Assembly (NCBI GenBank): GCA_963646285.1
Contig: CAVIWF010000004.1
Location: 21,703-85,702, forward strand
DNA length: 64,000 nt
Source of the DNA: CAKUFA01 sp963646285
GTDB lineage: Bacteria; Bacillota; Clostridia; Christensenellales; Aristaeellaceae
Reading direction: 5' to 3'
In this document: one piece after another, positions 40,696 through 48,955 of the stretch
Position numbering within the stretch: position 1 is the stretch's first letter
Layout: each line of letters begins with the position of its first letter
Made by a program: the position numbers and the translations under genes
Notes under the pieces: generated by a model
What the model saw: only the letters and a program-made list of their open reading frames with translations
Database searches by the model: none
What the model was told of the DNA's origin: nothing

Positions 40696-43600
40696 TCAAA
40701 TGCCTTCAAAGCTGAAGGTGAACGTAACCTTCTTGCTGACATCCAGCAAGTATTCTTCGTGGGTCTTTGCGCCCCAGCTGTCATCGCCGCCAACGCCCAT
40801 TTGCTGCTTGCTGAGCCGAACCACCGTGTTGTACACCGGCGGCAGCTCATTGGGGTGGCGAGCATTCTCCAACTCATGGGGCGTATAGGGCAGCACGGAT
40901 ACTTCCATGGCATCCCCCGTAAAGCGCAGGCCGCGACCACGGAAATCCGTCACTTCTGCCCAGCGGACACCTGTACGGTTGCCGCATTCCTGAGGCAGGG
41001 TGTACCGGGACAGATTCTCCTGAGCAGTCGTTTCCCAAATACCCAGTCGAGCACCGTGGCAGCGATCCACATAGTTTTCCTCCGGACCCATGCCGTAGTA
41101 CCGCAGATGATCATAATCCGCATCCAGCGTCAGCAGCATACCAAACTCCGGCATATCGCCAAGACCCTCCACAGGATCATAGGTCATGGTCACGTCCACC
41201 TTGCCGGAAGGATGCACGGTATACTTCACCACGCATTCCGCTGCCGGGACCGTAGGCAGCTTGTACGGCAGTTCCACGGTTACGCCGCCGTCCGCCTCCA
41301 TGGTAATGGCAGGGTCTACGCTTTGCTTGTTGTAGCTCAGGTACATGGAAGCAATCTTCCACTGGGCATAGCGCTGGGGCATCATGCTGCCGTAATCGTT
41401 CTCCGTAGGGGCACGCCAGAAGTTGGGCATGGGCGCATACTTGAGCATTTCCCTGCCGCCTACACGATAGGAAACAAGCTTGCCCAAAGCTTTGCTGAAG
41501 AGCACGTCGAAATGCTCCCCATGCACGCCAATGTTGAAGTCCCCGTTGGCTACACGGACGGGAGCCGTCTCTTGCGGTACCCTTGCGTCTTCCACCTGAT
41601 ACACACCCTGGGCAAAGGCTACTTCATGCCCGGCAGGTGCCCAAGGCGTTGCCTGCTTCTGCCGGAAGGACAGCGTTACCACATACTCGCCAGGCCGCTT
41701 CTGCTCGCCAAAGGGCAACGGAACCGTCACGGTTTCCCCGGGCCCAGCATGCACATCCAGCGGTGCTTCTGCTGCCTGCCTGCCGTTCCGCATCAGCGTT
41801 GCGATGCAGTCGTAAGCATCCACATCGGTGAACATCTGCCGATTGCAGACCTGTGCACTGTCTTTCCCTACCGTTGCAACGATGGGCTGATAGTTATACT
41901 TGACCTCCTGCATCTTCGGGGTCTCGCTGCCATCGGCAAAGGTAATGCCATTGCAGCTGAAATCCGCATCGGTGGGGCGATCTCCGAAGTCACCGCCATA
42001 CAGGTAAGCCGTCTTTCCATACCGATCCTTCGCCTGCAAGGCCTGATCGATATAATCCCAAATGAAGCCGCCCTGATACAAGGGTTCCTCATAGGCATAC
42101 TCGGTGTATTTATGCATGGCACCGTTGGAATTGCCCATGGAATGGGTATATTCGCACAGGATGAACGGCTTCTCCCGATGCTCCTGCAGAAACGCCCGCA
42201 CGCCGGCCACAGGGGTATACATCTGGCTTTCCATATCGGAGGTATCATTGTAGCGGCGGTCGTGGAAGATGCTTTCGTAATGCACCAGCCGGGTGTCATC
42301 CAGCTCCCGGAAGCGCTGACTCATGGCGAAGGGCACCTTGCCGCCGATGGATTCGTTGCCGATGCTCCAAATCAGGATGCTGGGATGGTTCTTGTCCCGG
42401 TGATAGGTGGAATCGATGCGATCCAGCATGGGGGCAAGCCAATCCTCACGATCCCCCGGCAGGGCAAAATCCAGCTGCTTCCGGGGATTGACAAGGATTT
42501 CATTCCACACACCGTGGCTTTCCAGATTGTTTTCTGCAATGAGATAAATGCCCAGCTCATCGCAAAGCTGATACAAAGCACTGTGATTCGGATAATGGCT
42601 AGTGCGCAGCGCATTGATGTTGTTCCGCTTCATGGTCAGCAGATCCCGGCGGATCATTTCCGGTTTGATCGCCCGGCCGGACTGAGCGCAGAAGTCATGC
42701 CGATTCACGCCCTTGAACACGATGCGCTGACCATTCAGGCACATGATGCCATCCTTCATTTCAAAGCGGCGGAAGCCCACCTGCTGACGCGCCACCTCGC
42801 ATACCTTGCCTTGTCCGTTTTCCACGGTAATATCCAGGCGGTACAGCTTCGGATGCTCAGCACTCCACTTTTCAGGAGCTTTGACCTCCATGACCGCCTT
42901 CGCCAGGTGATCCTCTCCGTGGACGGTAGCCTCCACCACCGTTTTCGCCCCATCCATCAAGGCAAAGTGAACCGTATGGGCACCTGCGCCGTCAATATCC
43001 GCCATAACGGTCAGGGTTCCGTCTTCATAGTGGTCATCCAGTTCGGCACGGATGGCAAGATCCCGCAGGTGCTTCTCCGGCAAGGCGTACAGGTACACAT
43101 CCCGGAACAAACCGCTGAAGCGGAAGAAATCCTGATCCTCTGCCCAGCTGCCGGCGCACCAGTGATACACACGGCAGGCCAGCTTATTTCTGCCGGGCAC
43201 CAAATAAGGCGTCAGGTCGAACTCGCTGGGGGTGAAGCTATCCCCTGCAAAGCCTACATACTTGCCGTTCAGCCACACCGCAATGCAGCTTTCTGCCCCT
43301 TGGAAGGAGACATGAACAGGCATTCCCTGCATGGAAGCCGGCAGGGTAAAGGTCTTGACATAGCACGCAACGGGGTTGTAGTGCTCCGGAATCTCCCCAG
43401 GCTCAATTTCCTCACTGCCATCCCAAGGGTACTGAATATTCACATACTGCGGAATACCGTGGCCTTCCAGCTGAATGTGTGCCGGAACAGGAATATCCTC
43501 CCAATCGTTGCAGTCATACTCCGGCTGTTCAAAGCCCGGAATCACCTGCTTTTCCGTGCGGGCGCAGAAAAACTTCCAGTACCCATTCAGTGACAGACGC

Positions 43601-43722
43601 AGTCGATTCTCCCCCGCCTCCAGGTTTTCCCAGCAGGCAAAGGGTTCATGATCGGAATGGGCATCCAGCCGCCCCTGCCGGAAAAAAGCAGGGTTCTTTA
43701 ATTTGCTGTAATCAAACTCCAT
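40696..43722 (-). CDS. lacZ: Beta-galactosidase, glycoside hydrolase family 2 (LacZ type)
   Basis: 1008 residues, close to E. coli LacZ. Domains in order: sugar-binding (WLNGKYVGFAGDSFTPSEFDL), immunoglobulin-like, TIM barrel, and the C-terminal bgal_small_N domain (NFWRAPTENDYG). The acid/base glutamate is E457 in IWSIGNESIGG and the nucleophile E524 in ILCEYTHSMGNSNG. No signal peptide, so cytoplasmic. The ATG at 43722 lies seven bases after GAGGAG; the frame is open far upstream but with no coding character. No lactose permease or regulator is adjacent. Confidence 0.95.
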   Translation of the reverse strand: MEFDYSKLKNPAFFRQGRLDAHSDHEPFACWENLEAGENRLRLSLNGYWKFFCARTEKQVIPGFEQPEYDCNDWEDIPVPAHIQLEGHGIPQYVNIQYPWDGSEEIEPGEIPEHYNPVACYVKTFTLPASMQGMPVHVSFQGAESCIAVWLNGKYVGFAGDSFTPSEFDLTPYLVPGRNKLACRVYHWCAGSWAEDQDFFRFSGLFRDVYLYALPEKHLRDLAIRAELDDHYEDGTLTVMADIDGAGAHTVHFALMDGAKTVVEATVHGEDHLAKAVMEVKAPEKWSAEHPKLYRLDITVENGQGKVCEVARQQVGFRRFEMKDGIMCLNGQRIVFKGVNRHDFCAQSGRAIKPEMIRRDLLTMKRNNINALRTSHYPNHSALYQLCDELGIYLIAENNLESHGVWNEILVNPRKQLDFALPGDREDWLAPMLDRIDSTYHRDKNHPSILIWSIGNESIGGKVPFAMSQRFRELDDTRLVHYESIFHDRRYNDTSDMESQMYTPVAGVRAFLQEHREKPFILCEYTHSMGNSNGAMHKYTEYAYEEPLYQGGFIWDYIDQALQAKDRYGKTAYLYGGDFGDRPTDADFSCNGITFADGSETPKMQEVKYNYQPIVATVGKDSAQVCNRQMFTDVDAYDCIATLMRNGRQAAEAPLDVHAGPGETVTVPLPFGEQKRPGEYVVTLSFRQKQATPWAPAGHEVAFAQGVYQVEDARVPQETAPVRVANGDFNIGVHGEHFDVLFSKALGKLVSYRVGGREMLKYAPMPNFWRAPTENDYGSMMPQRYAQWKIASMYLSYNKQSVDPAITMEADGGVTVELPYKLPTVPAAECVVKYTVHPSGKVDVTMTYDPVEGLGDMPEFGMLLTLDADYDHLRYYGMGPEENYVDRCHGARLGIWETTAQENLSRYTLPQECGNRTGVRWAEVTDFRGRGLRFTGDAMEVSVLPYTPHELENARHPNELPPVYNTVVRLSKQQMGVGGDDSWGAKTHEEYLLDVSKKVTFTFSFEGI

Positions 43723-44201
43723 GGTCATTCTCCTCATCTTTCGATTTGGCATGCATGTGGAACATGTTCTCCACGGATAGGGGCAAATCCTTTTCCCGGC
43801 AGTAATTTTCTTATGAAAAAGAGAATGACCATCACAAAGGCCGCCCCAGTGAGTCTGCTTCTCACTCAGGCGGCCCTTGCTTTGTATGGAGGATAGGGAG
43901 GTGACGTTCCCATAAGCAGGAACGTCGGGAAAAAAGGAGACGCTCTCAGGTTGGCTGGTGGCTTGCTTTCCTGATTGCAAGTTTATCTTATCAATGGTTT
44001 GTGAAAAGCGGATGAACAGGTTGTGAATATTCATGCAAGTGGTGTATCAAAACAGAAAGTGTTGATAAGGTTCCATGTGTGACTTTTTTCTTTACGAACG
44101 CTGGTGAACATCATAGATAGCATGCAGCCACAAAGGCAGGATAAAAACATCCTGATGTCGAATGTATGAAAATATCCAGCAAAATGATAAGGAGGCACAG
44201 A
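43723..44201. promoter_or_regulatory. Long intergenic region, lacZ leader with two hairpins
   Basis: No gene is seen. Two strong inverted repeats lie upstream of lacZ: GGCCGCC..AGTGAG / CTCACT..GGCGGCC (43839-43875) and the perfect GACGTTCC / GGAACGTC (43903-43926). The second could be an operator or an RNA hairpin. I could not fix a convincing lacZ promoter. The right half is AT-rich and carries the promoter of the small CPCC gene. Confidence 0.5.
44091..44119 (+). promoter_or_regulatory. Possible promoter of the CPCC gene
   Basis: TTTACG (44091-44096), 17-base spacer, TAGATA (44114-44119). Confidence 0.4.
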
Positions 44202-44399
44202 ATGAAACTGTATCAATGTCCCTGTTGCGGCAAATACACCCTTGAATTGAAACCAACCAATACCTTCTTAGAATGTCCAGAATGTCATTGGGTGGATGAT
44301 GGCGTTCAGTACGCTGACCACGATTTTCAAGGCGGTTTCAATAAAATGTCCCTAAATGAAGCACGGCAAGCTTACAAAGAAGGCAGAGAAATCTATTAA
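44202..44399 (+). CDS. Small CPCC-type cysteine-rich (zinc-ribbon-like) protein
   Basis: 65 residues: MKLYQCPCCGKYTLE with CPCC at 6-9 and a second knuckle CPECHW at 25-30, matching the CPCC family (PF14206). These are probably structural zinc modules; the function is unknown. AGGAGG lies seven bases before the ATG. The gene and its surroundings are visibly more AT-rich than the neighbours and it is a lone gene, which hints at acquisition by transfer. In other genomes such genes often sit among toxin-immunity loci; no such partner is seen here. Confidence 0.82.
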   Translation: MKLYQCPCCGKYTLELKPTNTFLECPECHWVDDGVQYADHDFQGGFNKMSLNEARQAYKEGREIY

Positions 44400-44472
44400 G
44401 GAAACTTTGGTGACGCTTATTGAAGTGTTTGCCTTCCTTTCCATGTTCAAAGCTAATATCGTTCTTCCATGC

Positions 44473-44505
44473 AAAAAGGAGAGGCACCGCAGCGCCTCCC
44501 CTTTT
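44473..44505. terminator. Terminator serving the FMN_bind-like gene and the CPCC gene
   Basis: On the minus strand GGGGAGGCGC / GTGCCTCTCC with a TGCG loop, then five Ts; on the plus strand the same hairpin is followed by TTTT. Confidence 0.85.
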
Positions 44506-44529
44506 CCTGTTCCACGATCAATTTTGCGT

Positions 44530-45042
44530 TTACTCTGCAACAGACTTTGCAGCTTCCAGCAGGCCGGTGACATAGCCCAAGGTATCCACCAGTGTGCATC
44601 CGGAAACCACGTCCACCATTTCCTCAGAGGTCTTGCCTTCGATGGCTGCTTCCAGCTCCGCAATGGTCTTGCCAGTAACGAAAGCTTCGATGGCTGCATA
44701 GTTCACGTCCAGTGCCTGGGTGGAACCAGCCTTCTGCATGTTGGTGCTGTACAGCGCAGCATTCACCTTCTTGGAAGCCAGCACCTTGCCTTCAGGGTAG
44801 CTGGTGCCAAAGTCAGCATCGCTGTTCGGCACGCCTTCCGCCGTGGCAGCATCCATGAACTGGAACTCATCGATGTAAGCAGCCACAATCTTGTCACCCT
44901 GCACTGCAACCGTCAGCACAGCAAAGCACTTCGTGCCATGAGCAGCATAGTCTACCTGACCGATTTTCACGGTATCATCAGCGAGAGCGAACATGGGCAC
45001 CATCAGGGCAAGAGCCAGCAGCAGAGCGAGTACCTTTTTCAT
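44530..45042 (-). CDS. Secreted FMN_bind-like protein
   Basis: 170 residues with a clean signal peptide (MKKVLALLLALALMVPMFALA, cleaved before DD) and no lipobox. The body resembles the Tpp15/PplA type of extracytoplasmic FMN_bind-like repeat: IVAAYIDEFQFMDA near the start and MVDVVSGCTLVDTLGYV near the end. In true covalent flavoproteins the motif is SGAT; here it is SGCT, so covalent FMN binding is uncertain. Could take part in extracellular redox chemistry (inference). Single gene with its own promoter and terminator. Confidence 0.7.
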   Translation of the reverse strand: MKKVLALLLALALMVPMFALADDTVKIGQVDYAAHGTKCFAVLTVAVQGDKIVAAYIDEFQFMDAATAEGVPNSDADFGTSYPEGKVLASKKVNAALYSTNMQKAGSTQALDVNYAAIEAFVTGKTIAELEAAIEGKTSEEMVDVVSGCTLVDTLGYVTGLLEAAKSVAE

Positions 45043-45088
45043 GTGAAGTTATCCTCCTTCTTTGTCGGTTTCCCCGACGTATGGTGAG

Positions 45089-45118
45089 ATTATACAGGAT
45101 AACAGGTAGGTTTGTAAA
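45089..45118 (-). promoter_or_regulatory. Promoter of the FMN_bind-like gene
   Basis: Minus-strand TTTACA (45113-45118), 18-base spacer, perfect TATAAT (45089-45094). Confidence 0.75.
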
Positions 45119-45164
45119 GGATAACCTTGTTTTCTTTTTAACGAGTTTGTTTTTGGAGGCAATG

Positions 45165-45202
45165 AAAAAGGCACCGAGCGTTGCTTCGCCGCCGGTGCCT
45201 TT
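45165..45202 (-). terminator. Terminator after rex-VanW
   Basis: GGCACCG / CGGTGCC stem (45193-45199, 45170-45176) followed on the minus strand by five Ts. Confidence 0.85.
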
Positions 45203-45205
45203 CTT

Positions 45206-46954
45206 TTAGTTGTATTCCACTGTCTCTTGATACGCTTTGTACGTCGAGGTACAGAGCAGTTCCCGCTTAAACTCCTTGCCATTCTGGTACCACACCTGAT
45301 AGGTGCTGACCTCGTAACCCTTGCGGGCACTGACGGTCTTTTTGCTGGTGCCCTGGGGCAAGTTGGTATTCTGCACGTACTTGATGCCCTCCGGCGCCTG
45401 AATGGTCTTCGTAACCTCACTTTCGAGGTCGATGGTAATGCCTTCGCCCAGGCTCATACCGTAAATCTCCACGGTCACCTTCCGGCTTTCGTACCATGCT
45501 ACAATGAAAATCGGCCAGTCCGTATTGTTGCGGAACTTGAAGTCCAGATTGGGCCAGTTGACCGTCGCATCCATGCCCTTTTCCACATAGGAAGAAGGCC
45601 ATGCGTGAGGGCTGCGGTAGACAATTTCCAGGTTTGCCCGTGCCACTGCATTGAACAGGGTAGAACTGGTTTGGCACACGCCGCCGCCGATCTCATCCAC
45701 GCTTTGACCGCCGGAGATGGCTGCCGCCGCCTTGTAACCCTTATCCTCCGTCCGCTGACCGGTAGTTTCATTAAAGGAAAAGGTTTCCCCAGGCTGAACG
45801 GTCACGCCGTTAATCGCATTGGCGGAAAGGCGAATATTGGTATTCCGGTTGCTGTTGCTGGTTGTGCTGGTGGTGTAGCTGGAAATTCTGCGGAAGCTGT
45901 TCATCAGCTCCGCCTTGGTGGTTTCCGCCAGCAGCGTTTCCACCTCTACGTCAATGGTGGCACGCTGCTCCCCAGCATCCAGGCAGGCAATCACCTGATC
46001 ATAAATATCCGTTGCACTCACATAGGCACCGGGCGTATCCGAATTGAAGGTAAAGCTTTTGCTGCTGAAGTCAAAGGAAGCCACCGAAGCGTTTACCGGC
46101 TCGCAGTTGATGGAAGCCGCAATGGTTTCCGTCATCGTGCGGATAGTATCCCGATCATAGGTAATGGCCGTCGTCAGGTTGACCGGGTCAGCCTGCAGGG
46201 CAGCAATGCTGTTCACCCGTTCCTGAAAAGGCGTTATTCCCGTGCCCCGGATGGAAGTAGAATTGCTCCGTCCGTAGGCGTAGGCCTTGTCCACCATTTC
46301 CTGGATATTCCGTGTCATGGGCACATTGCCGGAGTCAATGCTCCAGGTTTGCCCCTCCACGTTCACGGTGATTTGAAAGGAGGAGCCTTCCGTGGCACTG
46401 ACCCGACTGACAGCCATGGCTGCTTCGTCCTTGGTCATGCCCCCCACATCTACACCGTCAATGGTTACGCCGTGGTAGATGGTGCCTGTGTTCATGTACT
46501 GGCGCAGGCTTCGGTATTGGCTGTAATGATCCTGATCCAAACTGATGATGGTTCCGTTGGCAAAAGCATAGTTTGGCAGGGTAGCAAACTGAATACCCAG
46601 CAATTGCGGTGCCACAAACAATCCCATGGTGCCGATGCACAGGAGGCACAGCAAGATAACGAACCCCCACCCAATGCGGGAAGCCACGCTCTTTTTCTTC
46701 TTGCGCTTCCTGTTTTTTCTCGGAGGTTCGTCCTGCATGGGATCATTTTCCCGGTATCGATTTTCCTGGGCCTGGCGCAGTTCCTCACTGCGTCCCAAAG
46801 GCTGGCGCTCCACCCTGGCGCCACGGTGCCCGCCGTAGGCGTTCATCTGCTGATTGACACGCCGGCGGTATTGCACCTGTACAGTCTCCCCATCCCCGTC
46901 ATACAGCGGTACATTGTTGCTTCTCATTTGTGCATCGCGCGGGGTTTGCTCCAT
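45206..46954 (-). CDS. VanW-family membrane protein
   Basis: 582 residues. A basic cytoplasmic N-terminus ends in RKNRKRKKKKSV, followed by one membrane segment (WGFVILLCLLCIGTMGLFVA), a peptidoglycan-binding-like domain (VTIDGVDVGGMTKDEA), the VanW core (EIGGGVCQTSSTLFNAVARA) and a C-terminal G5-like strand region. It is a paralogue of the protein at 6367 but lacks the long Gln-rich tail. It follows rex by 18 bases, so it may be expressed under redox control (inference). Confidence 0.88.
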   Translation of the reverse strand: MEQTPRDAQMRSNNVPLYDGDGETVQVQYRRRVNQQMNAYGGHRGARVERQPLGRSEELRQAQENRYRENDPMQDEPPRKNRKRKKKKSVASRIGWGFVILLCLLCIGTMGLFVAPQLLGIQFATLPNYAFANGTIISLDQDHYSQYRSLRQYMNTGTIYHGVTIDGVDVGGMTKDEAAMAVSRVSATEGSSFQITVNVEGQTWSIDSGNVPMTRNIQEMVDKAYAYGRSNSTSIRGTGITPFQERVNSIAALQADPVNLTTAITYDRDTIRTMTETIAASINCEPVNASVASFDFSSKSFTFNSDTPGAYVSATDIYDQVIACLDAGEQRATIDVEVETLLAETTKAELMNSFRRISSYTTSTTSNSNRNTNIRLSANAINGVTVQPGETFSFNETTGQRTEDKGYKAAAAISGGQSVDEIGGGVCQTSSTLFNAVARANLEIVYRSPHAWPSSYVEKGMDATVNWPNLDFKFRNNTDWPIFIVAWYESRKVTVEIYGMSLGEGITIDLESEVTKTIQAPEGIKYVQNTNLPQGTSKKTVSARKGYEVSTYQVWYQNGKEFKRELLCTSTYKAYQETVEYN

Positions 46955-46972
46955 GTATACTAGCCCTCCGTA

Positions 46973-47605
46973 TTAGGCTTCACCTGCATGCGCCATCTTG
47001 TAGGACAGGATCTGAAGGCTGTCACTCAGGTGAACATTCACCACAATCATTTCATTCGGATGACGCAGATCCGTCGGTGCAAAGTTCCACACGGCACCCA
47101 CATGGCAGGCAGACAGCCGATCCATGGTCTCCTGAGCTGCCCTGACAGGCACTGCCAGCACCGCCACATCCACCTTGTTGTCGCCAAGGAAGTTTTCCAG
47201 TTCATCCATGGGATACACCGGTACATTGCCCACCCGGGTGCCAATCTTCCCGGGATCCACATCAAACATGGCCACCGTTTCAAATCCTTCACGGGTAAAG
47301 GTAGGATAGTTAGCCACAGCGCTGCCGATATTACCAACGCCCAGAATGATCATCCGATGCATCTTGTTCAGGCCAAGGATTTCGCCAATGTGCATCTTCA
47401 GGTCACTGACCTTGTAGCCATAGCCCTGCCGGCCAAAGCCGCCAAAGCAGTTAATATCCTGCCGAATTTGCGAAGGCGTCAGCTGCATCCGCTTGCCTAG
47501 CTCCTGCGATGAAATTTGTGTCACGCCTGCTGCTTCCAACTCACGCAGGTGACGATAATATCCAGGCAACCGCCGAATTACTGCATCCGATACATACCCT
47601 GCCAT
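46973..47605 (-). CDS. rex: Redox-sensing transcriptional repressor Rex
   Basis: 210 residues. Winged-helix DNA-binding domain (QISSQELGKRMQLTPSQIRQ, then FGGFGRQGYGY) and Rossmann domain with GVGNIGSAVANY. Rex represses fermentation and respiration genes when NADH is low and releases DNA when NADH is high. Start ATG at 47605 after GGAGG; an in-frame ATG ten codons upstream lies within the operator region. A Rex-box-like palindrome in its own promoter indicates autoregulation. Confidence 0.95.
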   Translation of the reverse strand: MAGYVSDAVIRRLPGYYRHLRELEAAGVTQISSQELGKRMQLTPSQIRQDINCFGGFGRQGYGYKVSDLKMHIGEILGLNKMHRMIILGVGNIGSAVANYPTFTREGFETVAMFDVDPGKIGTRVGNVPVYPMDELENFLGDNKVDVAVLAVPVRAAQETMDRLSACHVGAVWNFAPTDLRHPNEMIVVNVHLSDSLQILSYKMAHAGEA

Positions 47606-47634
47606 TCGCAATCCTCCATCCCATGCAAAGTGCA

Positions 47635-47650
47635 AGTGAATTCTTTCACA
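47635..47650 (-). promoter_or_regulatory. Rex operator overlapping the rex transcription start
   Basis: Minus-strand TGTGAAAGAATTCACT matches the TGTGAA-N4-TTCACA Rex pattern at 11 of 12 defined positions. It begins four bases after the -10 box. Confidence 0.78.
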
Positions 47651-47654
47651 TTTG

Positions 47655-47683
47655 ATATTACCATAGATTTTTCAGCTTTTCAA
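47655..47683 (-). promoter_or_regulatory. Promoter of rex
   Basis: Minus-strand TTGAAA (47678-47683), 17-base spacer, TAATAT (47655-47660). Confidence 0.7.
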
Positions 47684-47730
47684 CCCGAAAATCGTTTTTT
47701 AAGGAACGCTTAAGGTTCTTCCTGCCGTCT

Positions 47731-48954
47731 TCAGGTACGATGGTTCCGCACAGGACCCCGGAGCATATCCCCTGCCTGTACGTCCACAGGCAGCTTCATG
47801 CGGATGATCTCTCCCGCAATGCCCAAGGTATCCAGTCTTTCCCCTGTCTTTTCCCGCAGGAAGGGCACCGCCTCCACCTGCACGGTGCCATGGGGAGTCA
47901 TCAGCTCCAGCGCATCCCCTGCACAGAAGCGATTTTTCAGCAGCAGCCGAGCCTCCTGCCCCGCTTCTGCATCCTCCATCACCCGTGCCACATATTCCCG
48001 GGATTGATGGAAGCCTTCCGCCCCACCGGGCTGCGTCGGCTTACCCAGGGCAAACCCGGTATCGCTGTCCCGGTGGCTGGCGCATTGCAGCTCCTCCATC
48101 AATCCAGACAGAGCAGCTTCAAAGGCTTCGTCTCCCTTTGATAGCAGATCCAGCGCCCGGCGATATACGGAGGTGACGGTTGCTACATAGTATTCCGTCT
48201 TCATCCGGCCTTCAATTTTCAGGCTTGCAATCCCTGCATCCCTGAGCCGAGGCAGCAAAGGCAGCAGATTCAAATCCTTTGCCGAGAAAATATAGGTGCC
48301 GTTATCATCTTCACACACAGGTAAATACTCGCCGGGGCGCTTTTCTTCCATTACGGCATAATGCCACCGGCAAGGCTGTGCGCATTCCCCCTGGTTGGCA
48401 CTCCGCCCTGTTAGGGCTGCGCTGAGCATGCACCGACCGGAATAGGCCATGCAGGAAGCGCCGTGCACGAAGGCTTCCAGCTCAATGCTGTCCCCCATGT
48501 TGGCATGAATGGCAGCCATTCGGTTCAGGCTTACCTCCCGGGCAAGAATCACCCGGGCACACCCCAAGTCACGATAATGCGCCACCGCATCGCTGTTCAC
48601 CGTGCTGGCCTGGGTGCTGACGTGCACCGGCAGCCCCGGCAATTCTTTCCGCAGGCGGGTAATGGCACCCAAGTCGCTGACGATCACCGCATCCACGCCG
48701 CAGGCCATGGCCACACGAGCCCCTGCCACAAAGGCGTCCATTTGATCATCAAAGGGAAATACATTCATGGTGAGGTAGAATTTCTTGCCTGCCTGATGGG
48801 TCTGCGCCACGGCAGCCTGCAGCTGCTTTTCATCGAAGTTTCCTGCAAAGGCACGGAGACCAAAACGCTTCATGCCGCCATACACCGCATCTGCACCGAA
48901 GTGAAGGGCTGCCGCAAGCGATTCCATGCTGCCAGCAGGGCAAAGCAGTTCCAT
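47731..48954 (-). CDS. Peptidase U32-family protein (TrhP/YrrO-like)
   Basis: 407 residues from ATG 48954 (MELLCPAGSMESLAAALHFG). U32 signatures: the cysteine cluster FVHGASCMAYSGRCMLSA, then GECAQPCRW. A later SLKIEGRMKTEYYVATV also fits. U32 members TrhP and RlhA hydroxylate tRNA or rRNA with iron-sulfur help and prephenate; peptidase activity is doubtful. It starts one base after mltG, and the order ylbF-mltG-U32 resembles the Bacillus yrrL-yrrN-yrrO region. The frame is open upstream, but that part overlaps mltG. Confidence 0.9.
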   Translation of the reverse strand: MELLCPAGSMESLAAALHFGADAVYGGMKRFGLRAFAGNFDEKQLQAAVAQTHQAGKKFYLTMNVFPFDDQMDAFVAGARVAMACGVDAVIVSDLGAITRLRKELPGLPVHVSTQASTVNSDAVAHYRDLGCARVILAREVSLNRMAAIHANMGDSIELEAFVHGASCMAYSGRCMLSAALTGRSANQGECAQPCRWHYAVMEEKRPGEYLPVCEDDNGTYIFSAKDLNLLPLLPRLRDAGIASLKIEGRMKTEYYVATVTSVYRRALDLLSKGDEAFEAALSGLMEELQCASHRDSDTGFALGKPTQPGGAEGFHQSREYVARVMEDAEAGQEARLLLKNRFCAGDALELMTPHGTVQVEAVPFLREKTGERLDTLGIAGEIIRMKLPVDVQAGDMLRGPVRNHRT

Positions 48955-48955
48955 A

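Noticed and set aside
40591..43593. A 1000-codon open frame on the plus strand opposite lacZ
   Set aside because: It is antisense to a clear GH2 enzyme with both catalytic residues; composition (His, Gly, Ile-rich) is that of a complementary-frame shadow, and there is no ribosome site.
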